The notes under the pieces are model-generated. The model saw only the letters and a list, made by a program, of their open reading frames with translations, was not told where the DNA came from and did no database searches. A program made the translations under genes and the position numbers. DNA of 44,230 nt, from contig JAGBLF010000011.1 of assembly GCA_017635595.1 (NCBI GenBank), forward strand, positions 1-44,230, read 5' to 3'. Below are positions 26,601-34,617 of this stretch, piece by piece. The stretch is from Alphaproteobacteria bacterium. GTDB lineage: Bacteria > Pseudomonadota > Alphaproteobacteria > RF32 > CAG-239. How positions within the stretch are numbered: position 1 is the stretch's first letter; every line of letters begins with the position of its first letter.

Positions 26601-26737
26601 GCTTCGGTTATGAATTTAATGTCGGCTTGAATGCTCAATTGACGGATAATACCTCAGCTTATCTCGGTTATGAGGGGAAATACCGCGAGCATTATCAAGA
26701 CCATACCGGAACGCTTAACTTAAGATACAGCTTCTAG
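23636..26737 (+). CDS. type V autotransporter with beta-helix repeat passenger
   Basis: 1033 residues. An extended signal peptide region (~1-40, ending near PANA) is followed by a passenger of degenerate repeats (IGNISGNFENNT type, ~200-465) typical of beta-helices, an alpha-helical linker (VADKLDALAQTDGKAFNKAL) and a C-terminal autotransporter beta-barrel (~765-1033). The barrel has TVWAKTYFG, LGFGVQYD, GQYKPNKWFVSG, TPEIGARYY and ends with RYSF, the terminal Phe needed for BAM recognition. Exposed on the cell surface; adhesion is a common role but no specific function is visible. SD GAGGAGG fixes the start at 23636. Flanked on both sides by chagasin-type inhibitor sequences. Confidence 0.94.
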   Translation: MKAYTHSAIGLLTRQYRSVLRKCFLINCGMFAIMSPANASYGDLAEAVADTTTPREYILSDNEVVSSALRTMGGTSATLTIDGSANKYGINADNVAGITVGLGNSLVLQNLGSVTISGDGKAVADYTVNNSVNGFKAAEYGGFVNNAGSMTIKDSVFSNNAARYGTVINNSGTNANISEITNVTFYGNKLSDTGGTINNNSGASIGNINANFVNNRGDGPHIYGLSIYNNGGSIGNISGKFVGGNITATQWAVGEIYNSNASTQNISADFISNSATATYLYGGVIYNERSSIGDITGNFENNTADCTGTYLTGSVIANTSGSSIGNITGDFKNNTASSMATTSGIIANIYSSANGNYRGPASIGNISGNFENNTLSGNNVRGVVYNQNSQIGDITGDLKNNTLTGNQVSGGVYNSTAASVINKIEGSTFENNVAEGGSSYALGAAITNFGTITEGIINAKFINNHASSVGSEAMGGAIWTSKSIKIAADGSKGDGVSTFKGNYVEYDGFKGNEAIAVQGASNTLTLETKNGGVINMYDYIWGTSGFKTKIIGDGTGTMNLYNDIKDSNVSVENTTVNIDNNQIKTNAIEFGADTTLNLAVNTLEDHGKITANTITINPGAKLNVTLANGLVKYSESATVQLLEADNTDFNNFTDSFDNKRYRFVKDGKNGAYIISMGKSAEDVAREAGGTEAEIEAAKAWVDEGGFTPGTRAAKVADKLDALAQTDGKAFNKALSEIAPAVMPTAQTIMTGLTDKLLLTIDGHLAGKNLGGISSGESELTLDGITVWAKTYFGKSKLNSAFDSNNRGVIAGLDRKMSPSVKLGFGVQYDKNDIDASGRDIDVSTLTGFIYGQYKPNKWFVSGVASFGKSDYDEDKSALNMKIKDNFSANIYSLQALTGYDFKYLTPEIGARYYRIQRHGYQDNIGQDISGKNLDVLRGVFGLHTSYEFGMFKPEVYAGIAYDFVRDSDSAVVSLPNGTSYMVQGDHMKRFGYEFNVGLNAQLTDNTSAYLGYEGKYREHYQDHTGTLNLRYSF
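24244..25030 (+). repeat. passenger repeats of the autotransporter
   Basis: About nine degenerate repeats encoding the pattern [S/Q]IG[N/D]I[S/T]G[N/D]F[E/K]NNT, spaced roughly 20-35 codons. They occur in-frame in one gene and lack constant spacers, so this is protein repeat structure and not a CRISPR array. Confidence 0.85.
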
Positions 26738-26756
26738 TATTCAAGAAAGCTAAATC

Positions 26757-26795
26757 AAAAAAATCTCAAATGTGTTAAGCATTTGAGATTTTTTT
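26757..26795. terminator. bidirectional rho-independent terminator
   Basis: Perfect 16-bp stem (26757-26772 and 26780-26795, 7-nt loop) with A-run on the left and T-run on the right. It ends the autotransporter on plus and the inhibitor gene on minus. Confidence 0.95.
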
Positions 26796-26796
26796 G

Positions 26797-27177
26797 TTAC
26801 TGTGCATTGATTGTATAATGGACTTGAGTTGCCGTATTTTTATCAAGCTCTTCCCACGGACGGACGTAATAACCGTTAATGGTTGTTCGTCCGGTATTTT
26901 TAACTTCAAACTTATACTCTTTGGTACCGCCGGCGCCGATTAATGTGGTTCGCGGTGCAATATATTTTGCAGAAATAACCTCTATATTATTTTCGGGAGT
27001 CACCTCAAATTGCCAACTGTAACCGGTTGTCGGATTTTCAGCTAATTTGATGGTTACAATATCGCCTTTGGTTACTTCAATTTGTTTACCGCTGTCGTTT
27101 TGAGTTATATCAAGAGCATAGCAGCAAGAATTTGCCGTTAACAATGAAATAAAGGTAAGTAAAGATAATTTGAACAT
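26797..27177 (-). CDS. exported chagasin-family (I42) cysteine protease inhibitor
   Basis: 126 residues with a signal peptide (MFKLSLLTFISLLTANSCCYA) and an Ig-like domain carrying all three inhibitor loops: NPTTGY (48-53), GAGG (81-84) and RPW (106-108). These loops block the active-site cleft of papain-type proteases. In the periplasm or outside the cell it could protect against host or own cysteine peptidases; an exported C39-like peptidase is encoded 15 kb away, but a link is speculative. SD AAGGAG 6 nt upstream sets the start at 27177. Related by duplication to the pseudogene at 23067. Confidence 0.92.
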   Translation of the reverse strand: MFKLSLLTFISLLTANSCCYALDITQNDSGKQIEVTKGDIVTIKLAENPTTGYSWQFEVTPENNIEVISAKYIAPRTTLIGAGGTKEYKFEVKNTGRTTINGYYVRPWEELDKNTATQVHYTINAQ

Positions 27178-27240
27178 GTTAAACTCCTTGTATAACATCA
27201 TAATACACTTGTTTTGTATTTGTGCAATTTATTTTTTTGC

Positions 27241-27271
27241 TTGACTTAGAGTCGACTTTAAGTTCTATATT
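27241..27271 (+). promoter_or_regulatory. MerR-type promoter/operator of merR
   Basis: TTGACT (27241-27246), 19-bp spacer, TATATT (27266-27271). CTTAGAGTC/GACTTTAAG in the spacer is a 9+9 dyad with one mismatch. Placed for autoregulation of the MerR gene that follows. Confidence 0.8.
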
Positions 27272-27290
27272 CTCAAAAAAGGAGATGAAA

Positions 27291-27725
27291 ATGAAAACAT
27301 ACTCTATCGGTGAAGTTGCAAAAATGATGGGTGTAACGACACATACGCTACGCTTTTATGATAAAGAAGGTCTGTTGCCAAACGTACGTAAAAATTCCGC
27401 CGGATTGCGTCGTTTTACCGAAGATGATATTAATTGGTTGTTGATTTTAGATTGCTTAAAAGCAACCGGATTGCCGCTGAAAGAAATAAGACACTACATA
27501 GAATTGGCCAAGCAGGGAAGCAAGACATTATCCGAGCGTAGGGAGATGTTTATTCATCAAAAAGAGCGCGTTAAACAGCAAATGGAAATTCTTAACAAAA
27601 ACATGGAAAAAATTGATTTCAAAATTAAGTATTATGATGAAGCAATAAAAAACGGCGAAGAAAACGTATACTTGAAAAATAAGCATTTGGCGGAAGAAAA
27701 GAAGCGTTTATTTAAAGTAGATTAG
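27291..27725 (+). CDS. MerR-family regulator, AdhR/NmlR type
   Basis: 144 residues. Winged HTH MKTYSIGEVAKMMGVTTHTLRFYDKEGLL, wing RKNSAGLRRFTEDDI, then a long dimerisation helix (~85-125). The only Cys is C55 in ILDCLKATGLPLKEI, at the place of the redox/electrophile-reactive Cys of AdhR (Cys52) and NmlR (Cys54). These regulators untwist promoters with 19-bp spacers when alkylated by aldehydes or quinones. Five such promoters with a shared dyad exist in this window, one directly before this gene. Start at 27291 is favoured because GGAG lies 6 nt upstream; the in-frame ATG at 27285 overlaps the SD. Confidence 0.93.
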   Translation: MKTYSIGEVAKMMGVTTHTLRFYDKEGLLPNVRKNSAGLRRFTEDDINWLLILDCLKATGLPLKEIRHYIELAKQGSKTLSERREMFIHQKERVKQQMEILNKNMEKIDFKIKYYDEAIKNGEENVYLKNKHLAEEKKRLFKVD

Positions 27726-28111
27726 TTGATATCTATATCAGAAGTCTGCAGTTCTCGATTTTGAGTTTTCTTTTTGTAAAGCGTGGCGATCTTACTTTTA
27801 ATCGGATTATCTTCGGTAATATTGCGTTTCGTTTTTATCCAACTCGGTATTTTGTCTGTATCGGCCGAGCTGATGACTTCTTCATAGAGTTGGACATTAA
27901 GCGTGGCAAAATCAACTTTTTTATTTTCTGTAATCAAATACCTTTTTCCTAACAGTTTTTGCATATATGTTTCGGCAAATCCCGGATTATGAGCAATATC
28001 AAAACCTAAGCAACCCAAACTTTCCAATTCGGAAAGAGTGTAGGGAAGACGGCACAGTTGCCTCAACCAAAAGGTCACGTCATTAAATATGGAAGAACCG
28101 GCATTGTCCAT
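27722..28111 (-). CDS. hypothetical protein, 129 residues
   Basis: Not recognised. Soluble, without signal peptide or TM; the N-terminal half reads NDVTFWLRQLCRLPYTLSELESLGCLGFDIAHNPGFAETYMQKLLGK in overlapping segments of helix-rich sequence. The C-terminus is basic and low in complexity. SD GGAG supports the start. It follows the next upstream gene by 14 bp, so the two are cotranscribed. Its stop overlaps the merR stop (convergent, TTAG), leaving no room for a terminator. Confidence 0.65.
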   Translation of the reverse strand: MDNAGSSIFNDVTFWLRQLCRLPYTLSELESLGCLGFDIAHNPGFAETYMQKLLGKRYLITENKKVDFATLNVQLYEEVISSADTDKIPSWIKTKRNITEDNPIKSKIATLYKKKTQNRELQTSDIDIN

Positions 28112-28125
28112 AATGTATCTCCTCT

Positions 28126-28995
28126 CTATTCACGCTCATTGCCGGATATATTTTGCGGCGTCTTTTTTGGCGAGAGGTTCGGTGAAGCCGGTTTTGTCAT
28201 ATCTGATGCTCTGAACATCGCATCTGCTTTTTCTTTGTTGAGAAATTTGGCTTTTTCAATAACTTCGGGAGAAGAAACTTTTTGCAGAAAAGAGGCAAAG
28301 TCCTTAATAGGTTCATCATTAGATTTCATATCAATACAGGCAACGAAGGTCGAACGCGGAAATGTGGCAGCCAATTTACAGAAATCAGCTATTTCCGGAT
28401 CTTTAACTGCCGCCAATTGTTGAAATTGAGGGTGCAAATTACCGATAAGCATCATAGATTTGGCCGATATGTCGGCATTTTCTTCAATGATTTTGATAAA
28501 ATCGGTAAGATCCTTACCGATAACACAAGAAGCCACCTGCTGAGCAATTTCTTTGGCTTCTGCAGCTTCTTTTCTTGTATTATATTGTGCATTTGAATCA
28601 TTAATATACAAGGTTTGTGAAAATAAATAGCCTTTATTATCCATCAAAATATTTTGTACAAGAGGATTATCCGGATTTTCTATCGTTTCCAACAGAGTGT
28701 TTGCCATCGTTTTTACGGCGGGTAATAAACGCTCGACCACTTGTTCGGGATCACTTTGCAATTCCGGAATTTGATGGTCGGCTTTTTTCGTGGCATAAGC
28801 AATTTTACTCAATGCACATATCGAATTATAACTGTCGGTAACATTCAGACTTTCTAAATATTCGGCATAACGATGACGTAATTCAGTGTCCGATTTTAAG
28901 CGCGGATAAGCATCGGTTATGATATCTTCTAAGTTATCTCCCAAAAACTTACCGCATATATTGCCTAAACATTGACTAAAACGATCAGCAGCCAT
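28126..28995 (-). CDS. hypothetical helical protein, 289 residues
   Basis: Not recognised. Predominantly alpha-helical, acidic-basic mixed, no signal peptide, no TM. The first part is MAADRFSQCLGNICGKFLG, and the C-terminus is a disordered Pro/Ser/Lys tail (KPASPNLSPKKTPQN). Such a layout occurs in secreted or host-interacting proteins, but nothing here proves it. SD GAGGAG fixes the start at 28995 rather than 29043. It has its own consensus promoter and is followed by the 129-residue gene. Confidence 0.7.
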   Translation of the reverse strand: MAADRFSQCLGNICGKFLGDNLEDIITDAYPRLKSDTELRHRYAEYLESLNVTDSYNSICALSKIAYATKKADHQIPELQSDPEQVVERLLPAVKTMANTLLETIENPDNPLVQNILMDNKGYLFSQTLYINDSNAQYNTRKEAAEAKEIAQQVASCVIGKDLTDFIKIIEENADISAKSMMLIGNLHPQFQQLAAVKDPEIADFCKLAATFPRSTFVACIDMKSNDEPIKDFASFLQKVSSPEVIEKAKFLNKEKADAMFRASDMTKPASPNLSPKKTPQNISGNERE

Positions 28996-29014
28996 AATAT
29001 TTCTCCTCTTCTTC

Positions 29015-29043
29015 AATGTAGCATAATAATTATTTTTTGTCAA
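29015..29043 (-). promoter_or_regulatory. promoter of the 28995-27722 unit
   Basis: Minus-strand TTGACA (29038-29043), 17-bp spacer, TACATT (29015-29020), about 20 bp upstream of the start codon. Good match to the vegetative consensus. Confidence 0.7.
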
Positions 29044-29058
29044 TAATTATAACATCGC

Positions 29059-29090
29059 AAAAAAAATAACCGCTATTAAAGCGGCTATTT
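29059..29090 (-). terminator. rho-independent terminator of the 488-residue gene
   Basis: On minus: AATAGCCGCT/AGCGGTTATT hairpin (one G-U pair) followed by a run of eight T. It lies between the stop at 29098 and the promoter of the next gene. Confidence 0.9.
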
Positions 29091-29097
29091 GTAATTG

Positions 29098-30564
29098 CTA
29101 ACGGCGTTGCAAAGAATGTTTCTTTAATTGACGCAATTCTTTTAAGTTTTGCGTATAACGCTTTTGTACATTTTTATGAGCGTGATTGTATGCGCTGTAC
29201 GACAGTAATTTACCATGCTTTTTCAGAGCAATTTGTTTAATATCTGTTTGTTTGATACCGGCATCACGCGCAAATGAAGCTTGTTGTTCCGCCGTAAGTG
29301 TTGCCGCGGTGTTTAAGGCATTATCAAGCGATGAATTTAATCCGTAGGCCTTAAATAACACATAGTTAAGAGCAACTTTTTCTTTGGTCACACCTTCCGG
29401 CAGACTTAAAATACCTTTGTCCAATTGATTCTGAATTTTATTATAAAGCACATTTTTATCAATATTAACCGTCGGCGCGAGGATATCAACGGTTGAATCG
29501 TAATAATTCTGCCAAATGCGAGCCTCTTTTTCTGCTTGCTTGTTTTTAACCTGTTGTTCTTGTTGAACTTGGGTAAATTGTACTGTTGTTACATTTTTTT
29601 TGCTTGCGGCTTTAACTGTTTTGGTATCAACGGACAGCGAGGCGTGTTTTTTTACGACTTTACCGTCATTGCCGTGTGAAGCTTCGGATGATTTTAATCC
29701 GAAAGCGCCTGCTGCAACAACTAATCCCGTGACAGCGGCAATTTTTAAGCGCTGCCATAAAGTGCTGCCGGAAATCTGAGGCAAACGAACTTTAGGTGCA
29801 GACGGTTTATGAGAAGACCAAAAAGATTTTAAACCTTTTTTCAGCCGTGCCCACAAATTTTCTGTTTTGCGCTTAAAACCGAATGAAATAATAACGGGTT
29901 TTCTGAGTGTTAAGGTTTTCGGAGTTGTATGAGTTGTGTTTTTGTCGGCGGTTTGCTGCAATTTCTCGATTGCATCAAGAGCCTGTTTTGCAAGACCTCC
30001 TTCATAAACAGTCGGATTAAATGTTTTAATATATTGCTTAAAAGTCTCTAAATCAGCCGGCAAAATTTCCAGTTTGCCGTTTAAAAAAGACTGAATATGG
30101 CTGTCAGATTCTTGTTTAAGTTTTTCTATTTTAACAGTCAGATGCGGATTATCAAAAAGATTATGCTCTGCTTTACGCGACATTAAGACATATTTTTTGA
30201 TTGCTGACTTCATTTGTGAGGCTTTTAATGTCGGATTTTCCTTTTTAGGAAACAATCTTTGCCATAATGATTTGGATTTATCTTCTAAATAAATGCGTAC
30301 ATCAAAATCGACACTTGATTGTAATTTATCAAGCATTTCTTCTTTATGATAAGAACCGAATTTTTCGATATATTCAGCTAAAATCGGATAATCTTTCGGA
30401 TCTATCCGCAAATCACCCAGACGATAATGTTCTAATATATTATCGGCGCGATCGGTAATGTCTTGCTGTCGATTGTATACATTTGGTGTAAAATTTGCTT
30501 TTTTAAGACGTACAAACGCCGAAATATCCCTTTTTAGGGACTTTCCCATAACTTTATATTCCAT
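29098..30564 (-). CDS. hypothetical single-pass membrane protein with LWxRL repeats
   Basis: 488 residues, not recognised. An N-terminal soluble helical region (1-270), one TM (~274-290, IAAVTGLVVAAGAFGL), then a ~200-residue Lys/Gln-rich part that would lie on the other side of the membrane. A short motif recurs three times: LWQRL at 100-104, LWARL at 237-241 and LWQRL at 269-273, each followed by a basic stretch, suggesting a repeated binding or amphipathic membrane-contact element. No signal peptide. SD GAGG before the start. It has its own promoter and terminator, so it is a single-gene unit. Confidence 0.75.
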   Translation of the reverse strand: MEYKVMGKSLKRDISAFVRLKKANFTPNVYNRQQDITDRADNILEHYRLGDLRIDPKDYPILAEYIEKFGSYHKEEMLDKLQSSVDFDVRIYLEDKSKSLWQRLFPKKENPTLKASQMKSAIKKYVLMSRKAEHNLFDNPHLTVKIEKLKQESDSHIQSFLNGKLEILPADLETFKQYIKTFNPTVYEGGLAKQALDAIEKLQQTADKNTTHTTPKTLTLRKPVIISFGFKRKTENLWARLKKGLKSFWSSHKPSAPKVRLPQISGSTLWQRLKIAAVTGLVVAAGAFGLKSSEASHGNDGKVVKKHASLSVDTKTVKAASKKNVTTVQFTQVQQEQQVKNKQAEKEARIWQNYYDSTVDILAPTVNIDKNVLYNKIQNQLDKGILSLPEGVTKEKVALNYVLFKAYGLNSSLDNALNTAATLTAEQQASFARDAGIKQTDIKQIALKKHGKLLSYSAYNHAHKNVQKRYTQNLKELRQLKKHSLQRR

Positions 30565-30609
30565 TAATTCCTCGTGATTATAGTAATAAATTCTTAAAAT
30601 GATTGTTGT

Positions 30610-30638
30610 AAAATATATACAAATATTGAATTTGTCAA
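30610..30638 (-). promoter_or_regulatory. promoter of the 488-residue gene
   Basis: Minus-strand TTGACA (30633-30638), 17-bp spacer, TATTTT (30610-30615). Confidence 0.65.
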
Positions 30639-30679
30639 TATGTTTTTTATGTAAAAATGTTTGAATTTTAAAGGTGTAG

Positions 30680-31222
30680 ATGATTATTACCGGTCGACTT
30701 GTCCTAAGAAATTGGACAGAAGAAGATGCAGCAAATTTATATAATGCCGCTAAAAATGATCATATCGGTCAGGCGGCAGGATGGATGCCGCACACTTCGG
30801 TTAATTACAGCAGACATATAATTAAAGATTATTGGAACGGGCCGGAAGATTATGCCGTTATCTTAAAATTCACCGAACAGGTTATCGGCGGTGCACGTTT
30901 AATCTTAAATTCTTCAGGGAAATTGACCATCACCGATAATGAAGCAGAAATCGAATTCTGGCTTGCTGAGCCGCATTGGGGACAGGGAATTATGCATGAA
31001 GCGGCATCGGCCCTTCTTATGCATTGTTTTAAAGACTTAAAACTTACCAAGGTTTGGGCCGGCTATTTTGATGATAATATGCGCGCTTGGAAACTGTTAA
31101 AAAAGTGCGGATTTCAATATCAGTTCACACGAAAAAACGTGCCGTTGCCGACGACCGATAATCATCGAACCGAGCACGTTTTTTGCATAACCCGCGAACA
31201 ATGGCAATTTTATCACAGATAG
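30680..31222 (+). CDS. GNAT acetyltransferase, RimJ/RimL type
   Basis: 180 residues. N-terminus RLVLRNWTEEDAANLY is the typical RimJ/RimL start; EIEFWLAEPHWGQGIMHEA contains the acetyl-CoA pyrophosphate loop (WGQGIMHEA) and VWAGYFDDNMRAWKLLKKCGF is motif B. It transfers acetyl from acetyl-CoA to an N-terminal or side-chain amine; the target is unknown. SD AAAGGTG. Convergent with the next gene, 14 bp apart, with no clear terminator. Confidence 0.92.
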   Translation: MIITGRLVLRNWTEEDAANLYNAAKNDHIGQAAGWMPHTSVNYSRHIIKDYWNGPEDYAVILKFTEQVIGGARLILNSSGKLTITDNEAEIEFWLAEPHWGQGIMHEAASALLMHCFKDLKLTKVWAGYFDDNMRAWKLLKKCGFQYQFTRKNVPLPTTDNHRTEHVFCITREQWQFYHR

Positions 31223-31236
31223 CGTGAAAATGACAT

Positions 31237-31722
31237 TTATTTTAATTTTTTTATTTTGACTCTTTTAGCGACAATATCCGTTATTTTTTGTTCATCTTCC
31301 GGTGTCAATAAACCGTAAAGCGGAATGGAAAAAGCTTCAAATCCGCAGTTATGTTTTTGTAAAAAATTGTATTTGTAGTCAATATTTTCCTTTGGATGCA
31401 AAACAAGGACTTTACGCCATTTTAAGCAACATCTGACCATTTTTTCTTCGGCGCTTTTCACATCTTTCCATTTAAGCGGATTATTATGGTCTATTTTGAT
31501 AAATTCATCGGTTACAACGGCCATTGTATGTTTTTTGATATATTTGTATGCCCATACGGCCCAAGAAAAAAGGGTTACCCCGATAAGGATAATCATTTGC
31601 GGCCAACAAATCAGACAAGGGCATTTTATTAAAAAGAAACTAAAAACAACGGTTAAGGCCGTATTAAAGGCAAACCAGCCGTTCAACCAATCAAAATGAT
31701 AATAAATTTTTTCTTCAGTCAT
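31237..31722 (-). CDS. MerR-controlled small membrane protein
   Basis: 161 residues, not recognised by name. Two TM segments (~14-36 and ~43-60) with CPCLICW between or at the edge of the first, then a soluble C-terminal domain (ITDEFIKIDHNNPLKWKDV style) resembling bacterial PH-like domains. Six Cys in total, including CPCLIC and RCCLKW, could sense thiol-reactive compounds. Its promoter carries the most symmetric TTAGAGT-TT-ACTCTAA site of the window, so it should belong to the MerR regulon. SD AAGGAG. Confidence 0.75.
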   Translation of the reverse strand: MTEEKIYYHFDWLNGWFAFNTALTVVFSFFLIKCPCLICWPQMIILIGVTLFSWAVWAYKYIKKHTMAVVTDEFIKIDHNNPLKWKDVKSAEEKMVRCCLKWRKVLVLHPKENIDYKYNFLQKHNCGFEAFSIPLYGLLTPEDEQKITDIVAKRVKIKKLK

Positions 31723-31756
31723 AATTTTTACTCCTTAAAAGTACGATTCTGTATAC

Positions 31757-31787
31757 AGAATAACATTTAGAGTTTACTCTAAGTCAA
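31757..31787 (-). promoter_or_regulatory. MerR-type promoter/operator of the small membrane protein
   Basis: Minus-strand TTGACT (31782-31787), 19-bp spacer, TATTCT (31757-31762). Perfect 7+7 dyad TTAGAGT-TT-ACTCTAA at 31767-31782. Confidence 0.82.
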
Positions 31788-31900
31788 GGATTTTAAATGA
31801 ACGTAAAAAACATAAATATTGACAAAAAATACCAAGTATGCTATACAAAAGTAATTTCCTAATAATTTCAGATATCAATTAATTTAAATTCTATATCATT

Positions 31901-32518
31901 ATGTGTTACAGTGACAACGTTCCCGGCCTTATTGGTGTTGTAAAGCACAATATCAACGGCAATATGATTATTGCGGGTGATTATATCATTCGCAGGAAAA
32001 CGCTTGAAAAAGTTCCTCTGAACGGCAAAATTTTCAATTTACCGGTTAATAGCAACGGGCTTTGCTTCTTTGAAGGTGACCGTATTTTACTGACCAGAAC
32101 CGAGCTGATTAATCTGACGGCGCAAGAAACAGACATAGACTTACTCGAGTTGATGACAGAAAAAGAACAGTCTGACTTTAACCAGGGATATTCGCAAGTT
32201 TTCTTCTACGGATACTGCGAAAAAGTGAAACTGTTCACCAACGCTATTGCTGCTCGTATCCGTCTGACCAAATCCGCTGACGGCAAACCGATTAACAAAA
32301 CCGTGTATATTGAGGTTCAGGAGCCGTCTTTCGAATTACGTTCGGCATATCGCGATACTTGGTCAAATCTGTCTGTCTTATCCATAGGGGTTGAGATGCG
32401 GTTATATTTTACCAGAGCATTCGATCACTATCGCACGCACAGCATTGTGTATGTCGGTGTTGATAAGTGCCCGAAATATGTTTGCAGAGCAGATGCTTAC
32501 GTTAAACGTTATTGCTGA
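31901..32518 (+). CDS. hypothetical protein, 205 residues, no SD
   Basis: Not recognised. No signal peptide or TM; mixed alpha/beta with a C-terminus rich in Tyr and Cys (SIVYVGVDKCPKYVCRADAYVKRYC). The ATG is preceded by an A/T-rich sequence with no SD, unlike most genes in the window but like the genes at 35434 and 36289; this is the initiation style of Bacteroidota. Ends before a strong convergent terminator. Transfer from that group is an inference. Confidence 0.65.
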   Translation: MCYSDNVPGLIGVVKHNINGNMIIAGDYIIRRKTLEKVPLNGKIFNLPVNSNGLCFFEGDRILLTRTELINLTAQETDIDLLELMTEKEQSDFNQGYSQVFFYGYCEKVKLFTNAIAARIRLTKSADGKPINKTVYIEVQEPSFELRSAYRDTWSNLSVLSIGVEMRLYFTRAFDHYRTHSIVYVGVDKCPKYVCRADAYVKRYC

Positions 32519-32528
32519 TTTTTTACTG

Positions 32529-32565
32529 ATGATAAAACCCTGTTCAAGTGACAGGGTTTTATCAT
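32529..32565. terminator. bidirectional terminator
   Basis: Perfect 15-bp stem (32529-32543 and 32551-32565, 7-nt loop) with an A4 and T4 tract within the arms, between two convergent genes. Confidence 0.88.
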
Positions 32566-32566
32566 T

Positions 32567-33280
32567 TCAAGTATTAATTAAATCTTTAATGACTTCTCCG
32601 GCAATAATTAAGCCGACCACCGGCGGAACAAACGAAGTCGAGCCGGGAGTAACACGTTTAGAGGTTTTATCCGTTTCTTCATCGGCAAGAGGTGTCAACG
32701 GTTGTTCTTTAGAGTAAATAACCTTTAGATGCTTAATGCCGCGTTTTTTGAGTTCTTTACGCATTACGTGGGCGAGGGGACAAACCGAAGTTTTATAAAT
32801 ATCGGCAATTTCAAAGGCAGTCGGATCAAGCTTGTTGCCGGCACCCATTGCCGAGATAATCGGTACACCGGCAACGTCGGCAGCTTCAATTAAGCCGATT
32901 TTACCGGCAACCGTATCAATAGCATCAACCACATAATCATATTGTGAAAAATCAAATTCGGCACTATTTTCAGGCAGAAAAAAAGTTTGATGGACCGTGA
33001 TTTTGCAAGCGGGATTAATATCCCTGACTCGCGCAGCCGCCACATCGGTTTTATATTGGCCTATAGTGCTGTGCGTAGCAATAATCTGCCGGTTAAGATT
33101 GGTTAGGGCAACCGTATCATTGTCAATTAAATCCAATGCGCCGAGCCCCGATCGCGCCAAGGCCTCGACGGTGTAACCGCCGACACCGCCGATACCGAAA
33201 ACAGCCACACGCGAATGAGCCAGTTTTTCTAAGGCCGTCGAGCCGAATAAAATTCGGGTTCTGGAGAATTGGTCAAGCAT
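32567..33280 (-). CDS. tcdA: tRNA threonylcarbamoyladenosine dehydratase (TcdA/CsdL)
   Basis: 237 residues of the E1/ThiF fold. The Rossmann motif GIGGVGG (29-35), DLIDNDTVALTNLNRQ and VVDAIDTVAGK are clear, and ATP-binding Arg/Asp residues are in place. TcdA adenylates t6A37 of tRNA and cyclises it to ct6A, improving decoding of ANN codons. It lacks an extra C-terminal rhodanese domain, in line with TcdA rather than MoeB. Four bases separate it from the DUF2130 gene upstream. Confidence 0.93.
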   Translation of the reverse strand: MLDQFSRTRILFGSTALEKLAHSRVAVFGIGGVGGYTVEALARSGLGALDLIDNDTVALTNLNRQIIATHSTIGQYKTDVAAARVRDINPACKITVHQTFFLPENSAEFDFSQYDYVVDAIDTVAGKIGLIEAADVAGVPIISAMGAGNKLDPTAFEIADIYKTSVCPLAHVMRKELKKRGIKHLKVIYSKEQPLTPLADEETDKTSKRVTPGSTSFVPPVVGLIIAGEVIKDLINT

Positions 33281-33283
33281 TGA

Positions 33284-34588
33284 TTAATCCTCACTGTTGG
33301 CTTTAAGTTCGGCAAATTTTTGCGCCATTGTCGGATTGTGGCGAGTCAGGCGTTTAATTGATAAGTCTTGCGCTTTATTGTTGGCCAGACGTAAATTATT
33401 TTCAGAGTTCAATAAATCCGTTTTTGTTTTTTGCAAGCTATCAATAGCATCATCAATTTCTTTGATTGCTGCTTGGAATTTTTTGCTGGCTAATTGATAA
33501 TTATAGCTGAATTTGTTTTTAAACTCATTCATATCATCCTCAAAATGCGATATATCAATATTTTGATTCTTATATTCCATAACTTGCCGGCGGTATTGCA
33601 CGGAATTTAGTGCTGCGTTGCGCAAAAGGGTAATCAGCGGAATAAAAAACTGCGGGCGGATAACATACATTTTCGGATAGCGGTAGGACACATCAACGAT
33701 TCCGGTATTGTATAATTCGTTATCTGCTTCCAGCAGCGATACTAATACGGCATATTCACAGCCTTTTTCGTTACGGTCTTTATCAAGTTCTTTGAAAAAA
33801 TCTTCGTTTTTATGCTTGGTTGAAGTGGAATCTGTTTCGTTTTTCATCTCAAACATTATGGATATATATTCTATTTTATCATCGGTAAAATCTTTAAAAA
33901 TATAATCGCCTTTGCTGCCGGTTTTACGGCTTTCATTATCTTTTTCAAAATAAGCATTTTGGAAACCGGTGGCACGCAGTTTGTTAAATTCGATTTCACA
34001 GTGTTGTTCGAGTGTTTCGCCGACCATTTTGGTAGACATTTTGGCCTTGAGATCTTTATAAAAATCAATTGTAACATTTTTGGCCTTTAGTTGATTCTCA
34101 TAATTTTCTTTAAGGGATTGTTGTTGGAGTTGGCTGTCTTTTTGCACTTCCTGAATCTTAAAACTAAGCTCGGCGATTTTTTTGTCTTTGGCGATAAGTT
34201 CATCATTTTTAGCATTAACGGCAGCCGTAACGGCAAGTTGCTTGTCTTTGTCATTGGTGGCGATTTGCGATTTAAGCTGCTCAATTTCTTGTTGCAGATG
34301 GGCTAAACTTTGAGCTTTTTCCAGTTCTTTATCTTTACCGACACTGATTATTTTGGCCTTTAACTCGGCAATTTGCCTGTTAAGCTCGGCTTCGGATTGT
34401 GCTTTTATGATTTCGGCCTTACCGGTAATCAGTTGCAATTCGTTTTGCTTTTCTTTTTCCAACTGTTCCATGCGTTCATGTAACGCTTTATGGAATTCTT
34501 CATCGCGTACTTGTGCCGATATGGCGGCATAGCCGGATTCATCAACCGTGAAAATTTCACCGCATTTAGGACATTTAATTTCGTGCAT
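33284..34588 (-). CDS. DUF2130-family protein with zinc-ribbon start and coiled coil
   Basis: 434 residues. N-terminal [13 protein letters not shown] zinc-ribbon-like half (only one CxxC), then a long coiled coil (~30-190) and the conserved C-terminal DUF2130 core ([48 protein letters not shown]). The FEMK and QFF patterns recall PD-(D/E)xK nuclease folds, which is an inference. Function unknown; widespread in gut bacteria. SD GGAG. Operon with tcdA downstream. Confidence 0.88.
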   Translation of the reverse strand: MHEIKCPKCGEIFTVDESGYAAISAQVRDEEFHKALHERMEQLEKEKQNELQLITGKAEIIKAQSEAELNRQIAELKAKIISVGKDKELEKAQSLAHLQQEIEQLKSQIATNDKDKQLAVTAAVNAKNDELIAKDKKIAELSFKIQEVQKDSQLQQQSLKENYENQLKAKNVTIDFYKDLKAKMSTKMVGETLEQHCEIEFNKLRATGFQNAYFEKDNESRKTGSKGDYIFKDFTDDKIEYISIMFEMKNETDSTSTKHKNEDFFKELDKDRNEKGCEYAVLVSLLEADNELYNTGIVDVSYRYPKMYVIRPQFFIPLITLLRNAALNSVQYRRQVMEYKNQNIDISHFEDDMNEFKNKFSYNYQLASKKFQAAIKEIDDAIDSLQKTKTDLLNSENNLRLANNKAQDLSIKRLTRHNPTMAQKFAELKANSED

Positions 34589-34617
34589 TTTTAGTCTCCA
34601 ATATTTCTGATGAAAAC

